From: Polaribacter sp. Q13
Lineage (GTDB): Bacteria > Bacteroidota > Bacteroidia > Flavobacteriales > Flavobacteriaceae
Assembly: GCF_016858305.2 (NCBI RefSeq)
Contig: NZ_CP074436.1
Span: forward strand, 4,236,001 to 4,300,000
Length of the DNA stretch: 64,000 nucleotides
Direction of reading: 5' to 3'
Positions 22,401 through 30,928 of the stretch are shown here, piece by piece; the stretch's first letter is position 1; each line of letters opens with the position of its first letter. The position numbers were made by a program, and so were the translations under genes. Under the pieces are notes generated by a model, which was not told the DNA's origin, ran no database searches, and saw only the letters and a list, made by a program, of their open reading frames with translations.

Positions 22401-22557
22401 AAGAGTATTCTTATCTGGACAAAATTTATTAACGATTACAGATTATACAGGTTTTGATCCAGAAGTTAATGGAGGAAATGTGGTAAGAAGAGGGCTTGAT
22501 GTATCAAGATATCCTGTTGCAGCACTATATTCTTTAGGTGTAAAAGTTGATTTTTAA
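19441..22557 (+). CDS. SusC-like TonB-dependent outer-membrane transporter 2
   Basis: 1038 residues: signal peptide ending ANAQKI, carboxypeptidase-regulatory-like domain with GTSRGTTTDFDGNYSI, TonB-box-like EEIVVIGYGAVKKKELTG, plug with IRGITSLSGGNTPLFVVDGIP, and a barrel ending SLGVKVDF. The signal peptide is almost the same as in transporter 1, while the domains after it differ clearly, so the two transporters probably take different oligosaccharides. The partner SusD starts 19 bases downstream. Confidence 0.95.
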   Translation: MNLKFLLKNKILAYSFLSLFAMLFCNFDANAQKITVKGLVMDSADNSPIPGASVLVKGTSRGTTTDFDGNYSISAEIGETLVFSYLGMDKRNVKVLKPKHNVKMTSNSEELEEIVVIGYGAVKKKELTGSVARVKAEAIESFVTPDLGSALQGQIAGVNITSNSGAPGESSSIQIRGITSLSGGNTPLFVVDGIPQSGDPGLSTNEIESIDILKDAASTAVYGTRGAAGVILITTKQGKAGVSKVSFNYSSGVQVLGDGISLMNTEEQFFYETQKKLNFPAANFNPGPSKSEWLNNDTDFNSLILNNAAESKSYSLNLSGGSKGFSYNVVGGLLDIDGALINSGFKRYNGRASAAYTSDNWKINSSIAFTIEDRNVTSNNLITTTMRYKPWFPEVETGATTFYSEEGSSGVTTPINNYATAALRKDRRKTDKINSSLSLTRKLTEDLNFITRLGANVTNYGQNTFSPKFELIDLETGSVTVDPNLSGVSAQSSRQTLLSWDGSFNYKKKFGHHTISALASVASEKRTYEVFTAQKLGVADNSVEVLDGAQLFPEAISGGNNYTGTTLSLIGRLQYNYKGKYLVSALVRRDGSSQFGSSNRWANFPSVSAAWNVSSENFWKPIKGTVNNLKLRLSRGTVGNDNFDRYSFQSGISQLRDYIFDEDDNSVTFGSAVVAYANQDVQWETSISKNIGVDLGFFKNKLTVTADYYVTNKEDMLFSVTLPGSAGVVSYSDSDEVVLNIGNMTNKGLEIAANYKYNIGENNLTFSGTFTRNRNEVTKMAPGVTRVNNGSGYLLQSPVTVLEIGREVGAFYLHETQGTIKNDEELAAYRLLVPSAELGDLKYTDQLTVDTNNDGVADKGDGVITDADRVYSGSGLPDFEYGFNFGWRYKGFDFGMNWYGTVGAELMNGNKADAYGRGRHTDLINMWTPDNSTSNIPFHRDKALLHPNYNGNTDLWLEDGDYLRLKLVTLGYTFPKELSEKMGLNSLRVFLSGQNLLTITDYTGFDPEVNGGNVVRRGLDVSRYPVAALYSLGVKVDF

Positions 22558-22576
22558 TTCTAAAAACATTTATATT

Positions 22577-24295
22577 ATGAAAAATTATTTAAACTATTTT
22601 ATAGCGATTCTCATGATGACTGTTTCATTACAATCATGCGATAGCGAATCATATCTTACAGAAAACAACCCCAATGAAATATCAACAGACGTTTATTGGT
22701 CTACATTAACAGAATCAGAATCTAACCTAACTTCTGTATATGCAGCCATGTTAGACAGTTATGTTCTTAATACAACATACGATTTTTTTCGTACTGATAT
22801 TGCGCACCCAGGGCAAAGAACAAACCCAACAGGTGCTTATCTAAATTGGTATCAAAACAGGTTATTTACAGACAATAGTGTAGTTGGTAATACTTGGGAT
22901 GCAAAATACCGTGTTATATGGCGTGCTAACCAAGTAATAGAAGGGTTAAATGGAATGACTGCAGAATTAAAAGCAAAACAGGCTTGGACAGAACAAATGG
23001 CGCAAGCACGTTTTTTTAGAGGTTTAATGCATTTTTATTTACACTCAACTTTCAACGAAGGAAAAATTGTAATTAGAGATAAGGTTCCTGTTACTTTCGA
23101 AGATTTTAATAAATCATTATCTACCTCAGAAGAAGTAATTACTTTTTTTAGAGAAGATTTAGAATATGCTTATGCTAATTTACCAGCTCAGTTTTCTAAA
23201 AAGACAAGAGTAGATGCAGGTACGGCTGCAACTATTTTAGGAACAAGTTATTTGTACCAAGGAAAATATGCAGAAGCAAAAGTATATTTTAATGATGTAA
23301 TTACAAATGCAGATTATGGTTATGAATTAGTACAAGATGTTAATTTAATTCACACATCAGCAGGAGATTATAATTCAGAATCTATTTTTGAAATTAATTA
23401 TTCTGATGTTTTACAAATAGAAGATGATCGTTTTGATGAAGAAAGTTTTCAAAACAGATTGGCTAGATTCTGTGCTCCAACAGCTAAAAATGTAGAAACG
23501 GGTGCAACTATGGGAGGGCAAGGAATCATCTTACCATCAGCTTGGTTAACCTATGGTTTGTCTAATGAACCTATGGATATGACAGATGCTCGTAATATAG
23601 GTAGAACAATTCCTTTAAGAGCGGCTCAAAGTATTGCCGTTGTTAATGATGAAGTGTCAAATTATTATGGATTTACAGCTCCACAAGTAAATGCATTTGC
23701 TAAAACACGATTTTCTTATTTTAAAAAATATACAAATCATGATGTTGCACAAACTGAATTTGAGACAGCAAATGATTCTTGGAGATCAGGTAGAAATATT
23801 ATCGTAAATCGTTTATCTGGTGTTTACTTAATGCAAGCAGAATGTATGGCAAATACTGGAGATTTACCTGGTGCAATCAATTTAATTAATCAAATACGTA
23901 AACGTTGGGGATTAGTGCAACTAGATATTAATGCAAGTTTAGTAGACGGAACACCTTATACACAAACGTCTCTAATGGATCATCTTATGTATAAAGAATA
24001 TCCTTATGAATTAGCACTTGAAGGCTTTTCAACAAGGTTATTAGATTTAAGAAGATGGGGAGTTGCTCAAGAAAGGTTTGCAGATGTTAGTACTCAAATG
24101 TTTCATTTAGAAGATTATACGTATACTAAAACAAATGGTAAAACCGCAAATAGAAAAGCAAGTTTAATAACACCGGGACCAGGAAAGAGTGAATTTGTAG
24201 AATATGTAGATGCAGCCACAACATGGTCTAGCGCAACTGCAGGTTGGTTACCACTGCCACAAAGTGAGATTTTAAATAATCAAAACGTTAATTAA
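22577..24295 (+). CDS. SusD-like glycan-binding lipoprotein 2
   Basis: About 572 residues with a lipoprotein signal MKNYLNYFIAILMMTVSLQSC. I place the start at 22577 because the frame's earlier ATG at 22547 lies inside the upstream SusC and would put ten polar residues before the signal. SusD features include QARFFRGLMHFYLHSTFNEG, VYLMQAECMANTG and EYPYELALEGFSTRLLDLRRWG, ending in the typical WLPLPQSEI. It forms the lid of transporter 2. Confidence 0.93.
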   Translation: MKNYLNYFIAILMMTVSLQSCDSESYLTENNPNEISTDVYWSTLTESESNLTSVYAAMLDSYVLNTTYDFFRTDIAHPGQRTNPTGAYLNWYQNRLFTDNSVVGNTWDAKYRVIWRANQVIEGLNGMTAELKAKQAWTEQMAQARFFRGLMHFYLHSTFNEGKIVIRDKVPVTFEDFNKSLSTSEEVITFFREDLEYAYANLPAQFSKKTRVDAGTAATILGTSYLYQGKYAEAKVYFNDVITNADYGYELVQDVNLIHTSAGDYNSESIFEINYSDVLQIEDDRFDEESFQNRLARFCAPTAKNVETGATMGGQGIILPSAWLTYGLSNEPMDMTDARNIGRTIPLRAAQSIAVVNDEVSNYYGFTAPQVNAFAKTRFSYFKKYTNHDVAQTEFETANDSWRSGRNIIVNRLSGVYLMQAECMANTGDLPGAINLINQIRKRWGLVQLDINASLVDGTPYTQTSLMDHLMYKEYPYELALEGFSTRLLDLRRWGVAQERFADVSTQMFHLEDYTYTKTNGKTANRKASLITPGPGKSEFVEYVDAATTWSSATAGWLPLPQSEILNNQNVN

Positions 24296-24308
24296 AAACA
24301 TAGAAAAT

Positions 24309-24773
24309 ATGAAAAAAATAATTTTTAGAACAATATTATTGTTAACGTTAACAATGATTGTAAGTTGTAATGATAATGAAGATTTAGACTCTTTTGAAGG
24401 GCTAACCAACTTTACTTGGTGGGTTTCACCTCCAACAATCGACTTTAATATTCCTGAGAAAACAATAGACCTAAATAAATATCTAGTTTTTAAAGATTTA
24501 TCAAAAGGATATACTTCTCATAAATGGGAAATTAAATCTGGAGGAAAATTTATAAGTACCAATTTTGTAGAATCTGATACTATTTATACCGATAATTTAA
24601 TTCCAGATGCTGGTACTATTTCAGAAGAATCATTAGTTGCAGTTGTGTTTCCAGAGGTTGGTATACATGAAATTCTATTAAGAAATACGTATAAAGACTC
24701 TGTTATTGGTTCTGTTAAAATGGATAATGAATGGGTGGCTGAGCAAGTATTTACTATTACAGTAGAAGAATAA
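24309..24773 (+). CDS. Small surface lipoprotein downstream of SusCD, candidate glycan-binding protein
   Basis: 154 residues with a lipoprotein signal ending MIVSCND. The mature part is a small beta-sandwich-like domain with aromatic residues early (FTWWVSPP), a PKD-like stretch (LVFKDLSKGYTSHKWEIKSGG) and a VFPEVGIHEILLRNTY strand, ending in VFTITVEE. Its place 13 bases after a SusD, just before a terminator, is where surface glycan-binding proteins usually lie. No enzyme motif is visible. The binding role is inference. Confidence 0.72.
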   Translation: MKKIIFRTILLLTLTMIVSCNDNEDLDSFEGLTNFTWWVSPPTIDFNIPEKTIDLNKYLVFKDLSKGYTSHKWEIKSGGKFISTNFVESDTIYTDNLIPDAGTISEESLVAVVFPEVGIHEILLRNTYKDSVIGSVKMDNEWVAEQVFTITVEE

Positions 24774-24786
24774 CTTAATTATAGTT

Positions 24787-24818
24787 AAAAAAACCACCTT
24801 AATTATGGTGGTTTTTTT
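24787..24818 (+). terminator. Rho-independent terminator
   Basis: AAACCACC (24791-24798) pairs with GGTGGTTT (24807-24814) over an 8-base loop, followed by a T run. The flanking A and T tracts extend the stem. It ends the two-SusCD operon. Confidence 0.85.
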
Positions 24819-24858
24819 AACTTTGGATATCAATAGAATTAAATCTAAAAATAGAATA

Positions 24859-26418
24859 ATGAAAATAGTTAAATTAAAATTTTTATTAGTTTTTACGCTA
24901 GTTTTTGCAATTAGTTGTAAAAATAAACAGGAAAAGAAAGTAGCGAAAGAATCTGAAAAGAAACCAAATATTGTGGTTATTTATTTAGATGATTTAGGTT
25001 ATGGAGATATTAGTGCATACGGAGCAACAGAATTACAAACTCCAAATATAGATGCCTTAGCTGCTGGCGGAATTAAATTTACAAACGGTTATGCTTCTTC
25101 TGCAACTTGTACTCCAAGTAGATATGCTTTATTAACAGGTACGTATCCTTGGCGTAATAAAGATGCAAAAATTTTACCAGGAACAGCACCTTTGTTAATT
25201 AGTACTACACAACAGACGTTACCAAAAGTGTTAAGAAAACAAGGTTACCAAACAGCAATTGTAGGTAAATGGCATTTAGGTTTAGGAACTGGTCATGTAA
25301 ACTGGAACGAAAGAATTACACCCGGACCAAACGAAGTTGGTTTTGATCAATCTTACATTTTTGCAGCAACTCAAGATAGAGTGCCAACAGTTTATATAGA
25401 TAACGGTACCGTTGTAGGTTTAGATAAAAATGACCCTATAGAAGTAGATTATAAGAATAATTTTAAGGGAGAACCTACTGCATTAACAAACCCAGAGATG
25501 ACTACTATGAAATGGCATCACGGTCATAACAACAGTATTGTAAACGGAATTCCAAGAATTGGATATATGAAAGGTGGAGATAAGGCTAAGTGGAGTGATA
25601 TTGATATTGCTGATAATTTCTTAGCGAGAGCTCAAAATTATGTAAAAACACATAAGGAAAAACCTTTCTTTTTGTATTACGCAATGAATGAGCCACACGT
25701 GCCAAGAACTCCGCATCCTAGATTTGTAGGCAAATCTGGTATGGGACCAAGAGGTGATGTTATTTTAGAAGCAGATTATATGATTGGAGAATTCATGAAA
25801 ACTTTAAAAGAAGAAGGAATTTTAGAGAACACATTAATCGTTTTTTCTAGTGATAATGGCCCGGTTTTAAATGATGGTTATTATGATGATGCTGTAGAGA
25901 AATTAGGTAAACACGATCCTAAAGGTGGATTAAGAGGAGGTAAATACAGTATTTTTGAAGCAGGAACAAGGGTCCCTTTTATTACATATTGGAAAGGAAC
26001 CATTAAACCAGCAGTTTCAGATGCCGTTGTTTGTCAAATGGATTTATTATCATCTTTAGCAACCTTAACAGGTACTACGGATACAACTACTGATAGTAAA
26101 GATATTTTAAATACGTTGTTAGGTAAATCTGATAAAGGTAGAGGTGATTTGATTTTAGAAGCTACAGGTAAAACGGCTCTAAGAAGTGGAGATTGGGTAT
26201 ATATACCAGCGTATAAAGGAAAAAATTTAAGAGAAAAAGTAGGCATTGAAGTAGGTAATTTTCCTTATGAACAATTATATAATGTAAAAGAAGATAAAGG
26301 AGAGCAAAATAATTTAGCAAAATCTAATCCAGAAAAATTAACAGAAATGAAAGCTATTTTTGGTAAGTTAAGAGGCATAGATTATACAAAAGGAGTAAAA
26401 GAAGTTGAGTTTAGATAA
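24859..26418 (+). CDS. S1-family sulfatase lipoprotein
   Basis: About 519 residues. The frame opens at 24805, but that ATG lies within the terminator hairpin region and the lipoprotein signal (MKIVKLKFLLVF...ISCKN) starts at 24859. Metal motif YLDDLGYGDIS, formylglycine motif CTPSR with Cys84, second signature GKWHLGLG, and FSSDNGPVLNDGYYDDA near the middle. Layout and the DD-LGYGD opening resemble classic arylsulfatase A/galactosamine-6-sulfatase-like proteins. It stands alone between two terminators, so it is probably transcribed separately. Substrate position is not determinable here. Confidence 0.88.
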   Translation: MKIVKLKFLLVFTLVFAISCKNKQEKKVAKESEKKPNIVVIYLDDLGYGDISAYGATELQTPNIDALAAGGIKFTNGYASSATCTPSRYALLTGTYPWRNKDAKILPGTAPLLISTTQQTLPKVLRKQGYQTAIVGKWHLGLGTGHVNWNERITPGPNEVGFDQSYIFAATQDRVPTVYIDNGTVVGLDKNDPIEVDYKNNFKGEPTALTNPEMTTMKWHHGHNNSIVNGIPRIGYMKGGDKAKWSDIDIADNFLARAQNYVKTHKEKPFFLYYAMNEPHVPRTPHPRFVGKSGMGPRGDVILEADYMIGEFMKTLKEEGILENTLIVFSSDNGPVLNDGYYDDAVEKLGKHDPKGGLRGGKYSIFEAGTRVPFITYWKGTIKPAVSDAVVCQMDLLSSLATLTGTTDTTTDSKDILNTLLGKSDKGRGDLILEATGKTALRSGDWVYIPAYKGKNLREKVGIEVGNFPYEQLYNVKEDKGEQNNLAKSNPEKLTEMKAIFGKLRGIDYTKGVKEVEFR

Positions 26419-26470
26419 TTTAATAATTTTCTAGAACTATTTATTGTAAAAGTTTTTATTAATAACAATT

Positions 26471-26519
26471 GAAAAGGCATTTAGTATCTCTTAGAGTTGT
26501 TAAATGCCTTTTCTTTTTT
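26471..26519 (+). terminator. Rho-independent terminator
   Basis: GAAAAGGCATTTA (26471-26483) pairs with TAAATGCCTTTTC (26501-26513) with a 17-base loop and a following T-rich tail. Confidence 0.85.
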
Positions 26520-26560
26520 AAATATATAAATGAAAAAACACCAATTAAATGTTTTAAATT

Positions 26561-28018
26561 ATGAAGATTAAATTAATTTTATGGGTTGCACTTGTTTCTG
26601 CAATTGTAATTTCTTGTGCACAAGAAAAAACAAAAAAGGTTATAGGCAAACAGAAACAACCAAACATCATCTATATTTTAGCAGATGATATGGGGATTGG
26701 AGACATTGGTCCTTACGGGCAAACAAAAATTCATACGCCAAACCTAGATGCATTAGCTGCAAGAGGTATGAAGTTTACGCAACATTATAGTGGAGCGGCA
26801 GTTTGTGCTCCATCTCGTTCTACTTTAATGACGGGTCAACATACAGGGCATACGCCAATTAGAGGGAATAAACAGTTGGTAGAAGATAAAGATGGTCAGG
26901 TGCCATTACCAAAAAATTCGGTAACTATTGCAGAAATTTTAAAAGACGCAGGTTATACAACAGGTATGTTTGGTAAATGGGGGCTAGGTTTTGATGAAGG
27001 AGATCCAAACAATCAAGGTTTTGATGAGTTTTATGGTTATAATGATCAAAAATTGGCACATCGTTATTATCCACCATATTTAAATCATAATCAAGAATTA
27101 GACTCTTTAGAAGGGAACGATTGGATACATAAAGTTACGTATTCTCCAGATAAAATTAGAGACCACAGACTTCAGTTTTTAGAAGATAATAAAGACAAAC
27201 CATTTTTTGCATATATTCCTTTAGTATTGCCACATGTAGAACTTATTTCTCCAAACGATTCTATTTTTAAAATGTATGATGGTAAATTTAAAGAAACACC
27301 TTATACAGAAGACAATAAATATACCTCAGATTATGGACCAAATATAGTAACTTATGAATATTCACCTTGTGATAAACCAAAAGCAACCTATGCTTCTATG
27401 GTAACAAGGATAGATGCGTATGTTGGTGAAATTATAGCAAAAGTAGAAGAGTTAGGTCTTACAGATAACACTATTATTATGTTTACGAGTGATAATGGAC
27501 CTTCTCCTGAAGGAGGAACTAGCCCGGACTTTTTTGATAGTAATAGTAAGTTTAGAGGTTATAAAAGAGATTTGTATGAAGGCGGAATTAGAGCCCCATT
27601 TATAGCTGTTTGGCCACATAAAATTGCAGAAGGAAGCGTAACCGATCACGTTTCTGCTTTTTGGGATGTGTTGCCAACTTTAACGGAAATAACAAATACA
27701 AAAAATCCTAAAAATATTGATGGTATTTCTTTTTTACCAACACTATTAAACAAAGATGTTCAGAAAACACATGATCATTTATATTGGGAGTTTAATATTA
27801 AAGGAGGAAGAAAAGCAGTGAGAAAAGGAAATTGGAAAGGCGTTTGGAATAAGATGAACTTGAAAGGCGATAAGAAAGGTGCTTTTGAATTATATGATTT
27901 ATCTAAAGATGTTTCTGAAACTACAGATATTGCAAGTTTACACCCAGAAATTGTAGCAGAATTAAAAGGATTAATGTTAAGTTCAAGAACTACATCAAAA
28001 TATTTTCCTTTTAATTAA
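26561..28018 (+). CDS. S1-family sulfatase lipoprotein with GKWGLG variant
   Basis: 485 residues, lipoprotein signal ending VISCAQ. Metal motif LADDMGIGDIG, formylglycine motif CAPSR with Cys82. The second signature reads GKWGLG, with glycine (about residue 141) where histidine normally lies; the other sulfatases of this type here keep GKWH. FTSDNGPSPEGG supplies the C-terminal metal ligands. Similar GKWGLG sulfatases exist in Bacteroidota by my recollection, so this may mark a subfamily, not loss of function. It lies 30 bases before the TonB-dependent receptor gene. Confidence 0.87.
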   Translation: MKIKLILWVALVSAIVISCAQEKTKKVIGKQKQPNIIYILADDMGIGDIGPYGQTKIHTPNLDALAARGMKFTQHYSGAAVCAPSRSTLMTGQHTGHTPIRGNKQLVEDKDGQVPLPKNSVTIAEILKDAGYTTGMFGKWGLGFDEGDPNNQGFDEFYGYNDQKLAHRYYPPYLNHNQELDSLEGNDWIHKVTYSPDKIRDHRLQFLEDNKDKPFFAYIPLVLPHVELISPNDSIFKMYDGKFKETPYTEDNKYTSDYGPNIVTYEYSPCDKPKATYASMVTRIDAYVGEIIAKVEELGLTDNTIIMFTSDNGPSPEGGTSPDFFDSNSKFRGYKRDLYEGGIRAPFIAVWPHKIAEGSVTDHVSAFWDVLPTLTEITNTKNPKNIDGISFLPTLLNKDVQKTHDHLYWEFNIKGGRKAVRKGNWKGVWNKMNLKGDKKGAFELYDLSKDVSETTDIASLHPEIVAELKGLMLSSRTTSKYFPFN

Positions 28019-28048
28019 ACCTTTAGGTATTCAAGTAGTCTAAAAAAT

Positions 28049-30793
28049 ATGTTTTCAACCAAAATAAATTTTAAAATAGGAGCATTGTTAATGTTCCTAT
28101 TTTGTTTTTCAATAAGTATTCAGGGTCAATCATCAGGTATAAAAGGTGTAATTACAGATGAAACAAATGTTCCTTTAGAAATGGTGTCTATAGCACTATT
28201 AAGCCCTAAAGACAACACCTTTTTAAGTTATACAACAACAGATGAAAAAGGAATGTTTTTACTAAATGATATTCCACAAGACACCATTGTTTTACAATTA
28301 GATTTATTGGGTTTTAAAACGTTTTCTAAAAAACTGATTTACAACAAAGAGTTAATCGATTTAAAAACCATTGTTTTAAAAGAAGACATCGGTCAATTAG
28401 ATGAGATTGTTATTACGGCGGTTGTTCCTGTTCAAATTAAAAAAGACACGGTTAGTTTTAATGCAGATTCTTTTAAAGTTAATTTTGATGACAATATTGA
28501 AGGTTTATTAAATAAGCTTCCTGGTATTGAATTAGAAGAAGGAAAAATTGTAGCGCAAGGAACTACTGTTACTAAAATTTTTGTAGATGGAAAAGAATTT
28601 TTTGGTGGAGATCCATCCATCGTTTTAAAAAATATTTCTGCAGATGCAATTGCTAAAATCGAAGTAATCGATAAAAATAGTGATGAAGCAGAGCTTACAG
28701 GAGTTAATGATGGAAACAAAGAAGTTGTTATTAATTTCACCCTAAAAAAGTCGAAAAAAAATAGAGGTTTTGGTAAAGTTGCAGCCGGTTTAGGTTTAGA
28801 TAATAGATATTTTAGTAATCTGAATTACAATCAATTTAATTCAAAATCTCAATTATCTGTTATTGGTAAGTTTAATAATATTAATGTTACAGGTTCTAAT
28901 ATTCAGGGGTTTTTACAAAATGCAGACGGAATTGCAGATGATTCAGATGATGACTCCGAAGATGATTTTATAAAGCCTCAAAAGAGTTTAAGTGGGTTTT
29001 TAAAAACAGGTGTTGCAGGTATCAATTATGGAAAAGAAATAAAGAAAAAAGAATCTTTTAATGTAGATTATTTTTATAACCTTTCAGAAAACAGAGGTAT
29101 ATCTAATACAAATAGAGTGTTTTTTTCTAATAAAAATAACTTTAATTATAAATCTGATAATAATTATTTTAACACTTCAGATAATCATAACTTAAATTTT
29201 AATTATGAGAATAAATCTAGTAAAACGAGTAGTTTAAGAATTAAGGGACGGTTTTATGCAGACAATAGAAAATCAGATTTAACTAGAGAGGGTTTGTATT
29301 TAGATACAAGTGATGTTTTGGTAACGACAAATACTAACATTTCCTCAAATTCGAATTTAAAGAAATTTGGAAATATAAATTTAAACTATTATCACAAATT
29401 ACCAAAAGAAGGAAGAAGCTTTAGTACAAATTTTAATGCCGTTATTAATAACAGTCAAAAGAACAATAATCAGAATACTTTTATCGAAAGAAACCTTAAT
29501 AAAACTAACCCTTCTACTACAAATTTTGAAATTTTAAGAGATGAAGATATCAATTCTGCCAATATTCTTGTAAGAATTAAGTATACAGAACCTCTTGGAG
29601 GAAATCACTATTTTAATACAGAAGCATCTTCGGAAATACTAACAGGTACAGAAAATACAAATCAAAATAGAAAAACCATTAAAACCACAACGGTAGAAGA
29701 TTTTATAAACTATAATTATAAGTATTCAGAAAATAGTTTTAAAACTAAGTTTTCTCACAGTTATAATAAGCCTACCTTAAATGTGTCTTCGGGGTTAGAG
29801 TTCCAGACCTTAAATAGAAGTTTTGGAGAGGTTGATAAATTTCAATTTAAAAGAGAAGAACTCTATTTAAACCCGTATTTATTTTTTCAATACAAACCTA
29901 ATAGAGGTCAGAAATTTAGATTTACCTATAGAAAATATGTAAAAGCACCAAGAGCAAATCAAACAAATCCTTTTTATAATGATATAAATCCGTATGCAAT
30001 TTCTACAGGAAATCCTGATTTAAAAACAGAAAAAACAAATTCTTTTTTATTGTTGGCCAATGTGTACGATTTTAACTCATCTGTAAGTTTTAATGGTAAG
30101 TTGCAATATTTAAGTGCTACAGATGCTATTATTAGAAATGTAACCATAGATGACGATTATATTAGAACAGTAAGTTATCAAAATAGTGGTAAAAAAACAC
30201 GTTTTAATGCGTTAGCAAATCTTACAAAGAAAGTTAATAGTTTAGGGTTGCGACTTAGCCTTAAAAGTAAATACTCTTACAATGCGGCAAATTCAATAGT
30301 AAACTACGAATTAAATAACGTAGCTTCTAAAGATTATTTAACAAGTTTATTAATTCAGAATAATAGTAAAAGGAAAGTAGATTTAAAAGCAGGGGCAACC
30401 TATATTTTAAATAACACCAGTTTTTCTATTGAGAAAGACTTAGATAGAAAGTTTACCACGCAAAAGTATTTTGGAATGGTAGATTTTGATATTTCTAAAA
30501 GACTAAACATTAATACACAATTTGATTACTTAGTATACACCGATAATAAATTTTTAATAAGACAAGAAATTCCTATTTGGAATGCTGCAATATCTTATTC
30601 TTTAAGCGCAAAGAATAATATTATTAAATTAGTTTTAATTGATCTTTTAGATAGAAATGTAGATGTTTATAGAAGAAGTACTCTAAATTATTTCGAAGAA
30701 ACAAACTTGCAAAGTTTAGGTCGCTATGTGGTATTAAGTTATACTTATAAATTAAATACAGGTAACAAAAAGCCTAAGAAGCATAGAAAATAA
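28049..30793 (+). CDS. TonB-dependent outer-membrane beta-barrel protein, non-SusC type
   Basis: 914 residues: signal peptide ending IQGQSS, carboxypeptidase-regulatory-like domain (about 30-115), plug-like region (about 125-235 with LNKLPGIELEEG and KIFVDGKEFFGGDPS), then a long barrel rich in asparagine, ending in a basic KKPKKHRK tail. It lacks a SusD partner and the SusC plug motifs. This is the outer-membrane beta-barrel family often associated with TonB uptake in Bacteroidota. An acidic stretch DDSDDDSEDD lies near residue 300. Inside a sulfatase cluster it might transport a small product or an ion, but no sequence feature names the substrate. Confidence 0.85.
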   Translation: MFSTKINFKIGALLMFLFCFSISIQGQSSGIKGVITDETNVPLEMVSIALLSPKDNTFLSYTTTDEKGMFLLNDIPQDTIVLQLDLLGFKTFSKKLIYNKELIDLKTIVLKEDIGQLDEIVITAVVPVQIKKDTVSFNADSFKVNFDDNIEGLLNKLPGIELEEGKIVAQGTTVTKIFVDGKEFFGGDPSIVLKNISADAIAKIEVIDKNSDEAELTGVNDGNKEVVINFTLKKSKKNRGFGKVAAGLGLDNRYFSNLNYNQFNSKSQLSVIGKFNNINVTGSNIQGFLQNADGIADDSDDDSEDDFIKPQKSLSGFLKTGVAGINYGKEIKKKESFNVDYFYNLSENRGISNTNRVFFSNKNNFNYKSDNNYFNTSDNHNLNFNYENKSSKTSSLRIKGRFYADNRKSDLTREGLYLDTSDVLVTTNTNISSNSNLKKFGNINLNYYHKLPKEGRSFSTNFNAVINNSQKNNNQNTFIERNLNKTNPSTTNFEILRDEDINSANILVRIKYTEPLGGNHYFNTEASSEILTGTENTNQNRKTIKTTTVEDFINYNYKYSENSFKTKFSHSYNKPTLNVSSGLEFQTLNRSFGEVDKFQFKREELYLNPYLFFQYKPNRGQKFRFTYRKYVKAPRANQTNPFYNDINPYAISTGNPDLKTEKTNSFLLLANVYDFNSSVSFNGKLQYLSATDAIIRNVTIDDDYIRTVSYQNSGKKTRFNALANLTKKVNSLGLRLSLKSKYSYNAANSIVNYELNNVASKDYLTSLLIQNNSKRKVDLKAGATYILNNTSFSIEKDLDRKFTTQKYFGMVDFDISKRLNINTQFDYLVYTDNKFLIRQEIPIWNAAISYSLSAKNNIIKLVLIDLLDRNVDVYRRSTLNYFEETNLQSLGRYVVLSYTYKLNTGNKKPKKHRK

Positions 30794-30928
30794 GAGTAAA
30801 AAACTAGTTTCAATCACTTAATTTACTCTAAAATACATTTTCTGCATCTGTAAAAACATTTATTACTCACTTTTTGTTCAAATTTACATGAAACTAAAAA
30901 GGGATTAATTAACGTATAAATAATATGT

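Noticed and set aside
22547..22576. Earlier start for SusD 2
   Set aside because: It lies within the SusC gene and puts polar residues before an otherwise perfect lipoprotein signal at 22577.
24805..24858. Earlier start for the 24859 sulfatase
   Set aside because: It overlaps the terminator hairpin and precedes the lipoprotein signal by 18 residues.
30794..30833. Terminator after the TonB receptor
   Set aside because: AGAGTAAA and TTTACTCT pair, but the loop is about 24 bases and there is no T run.
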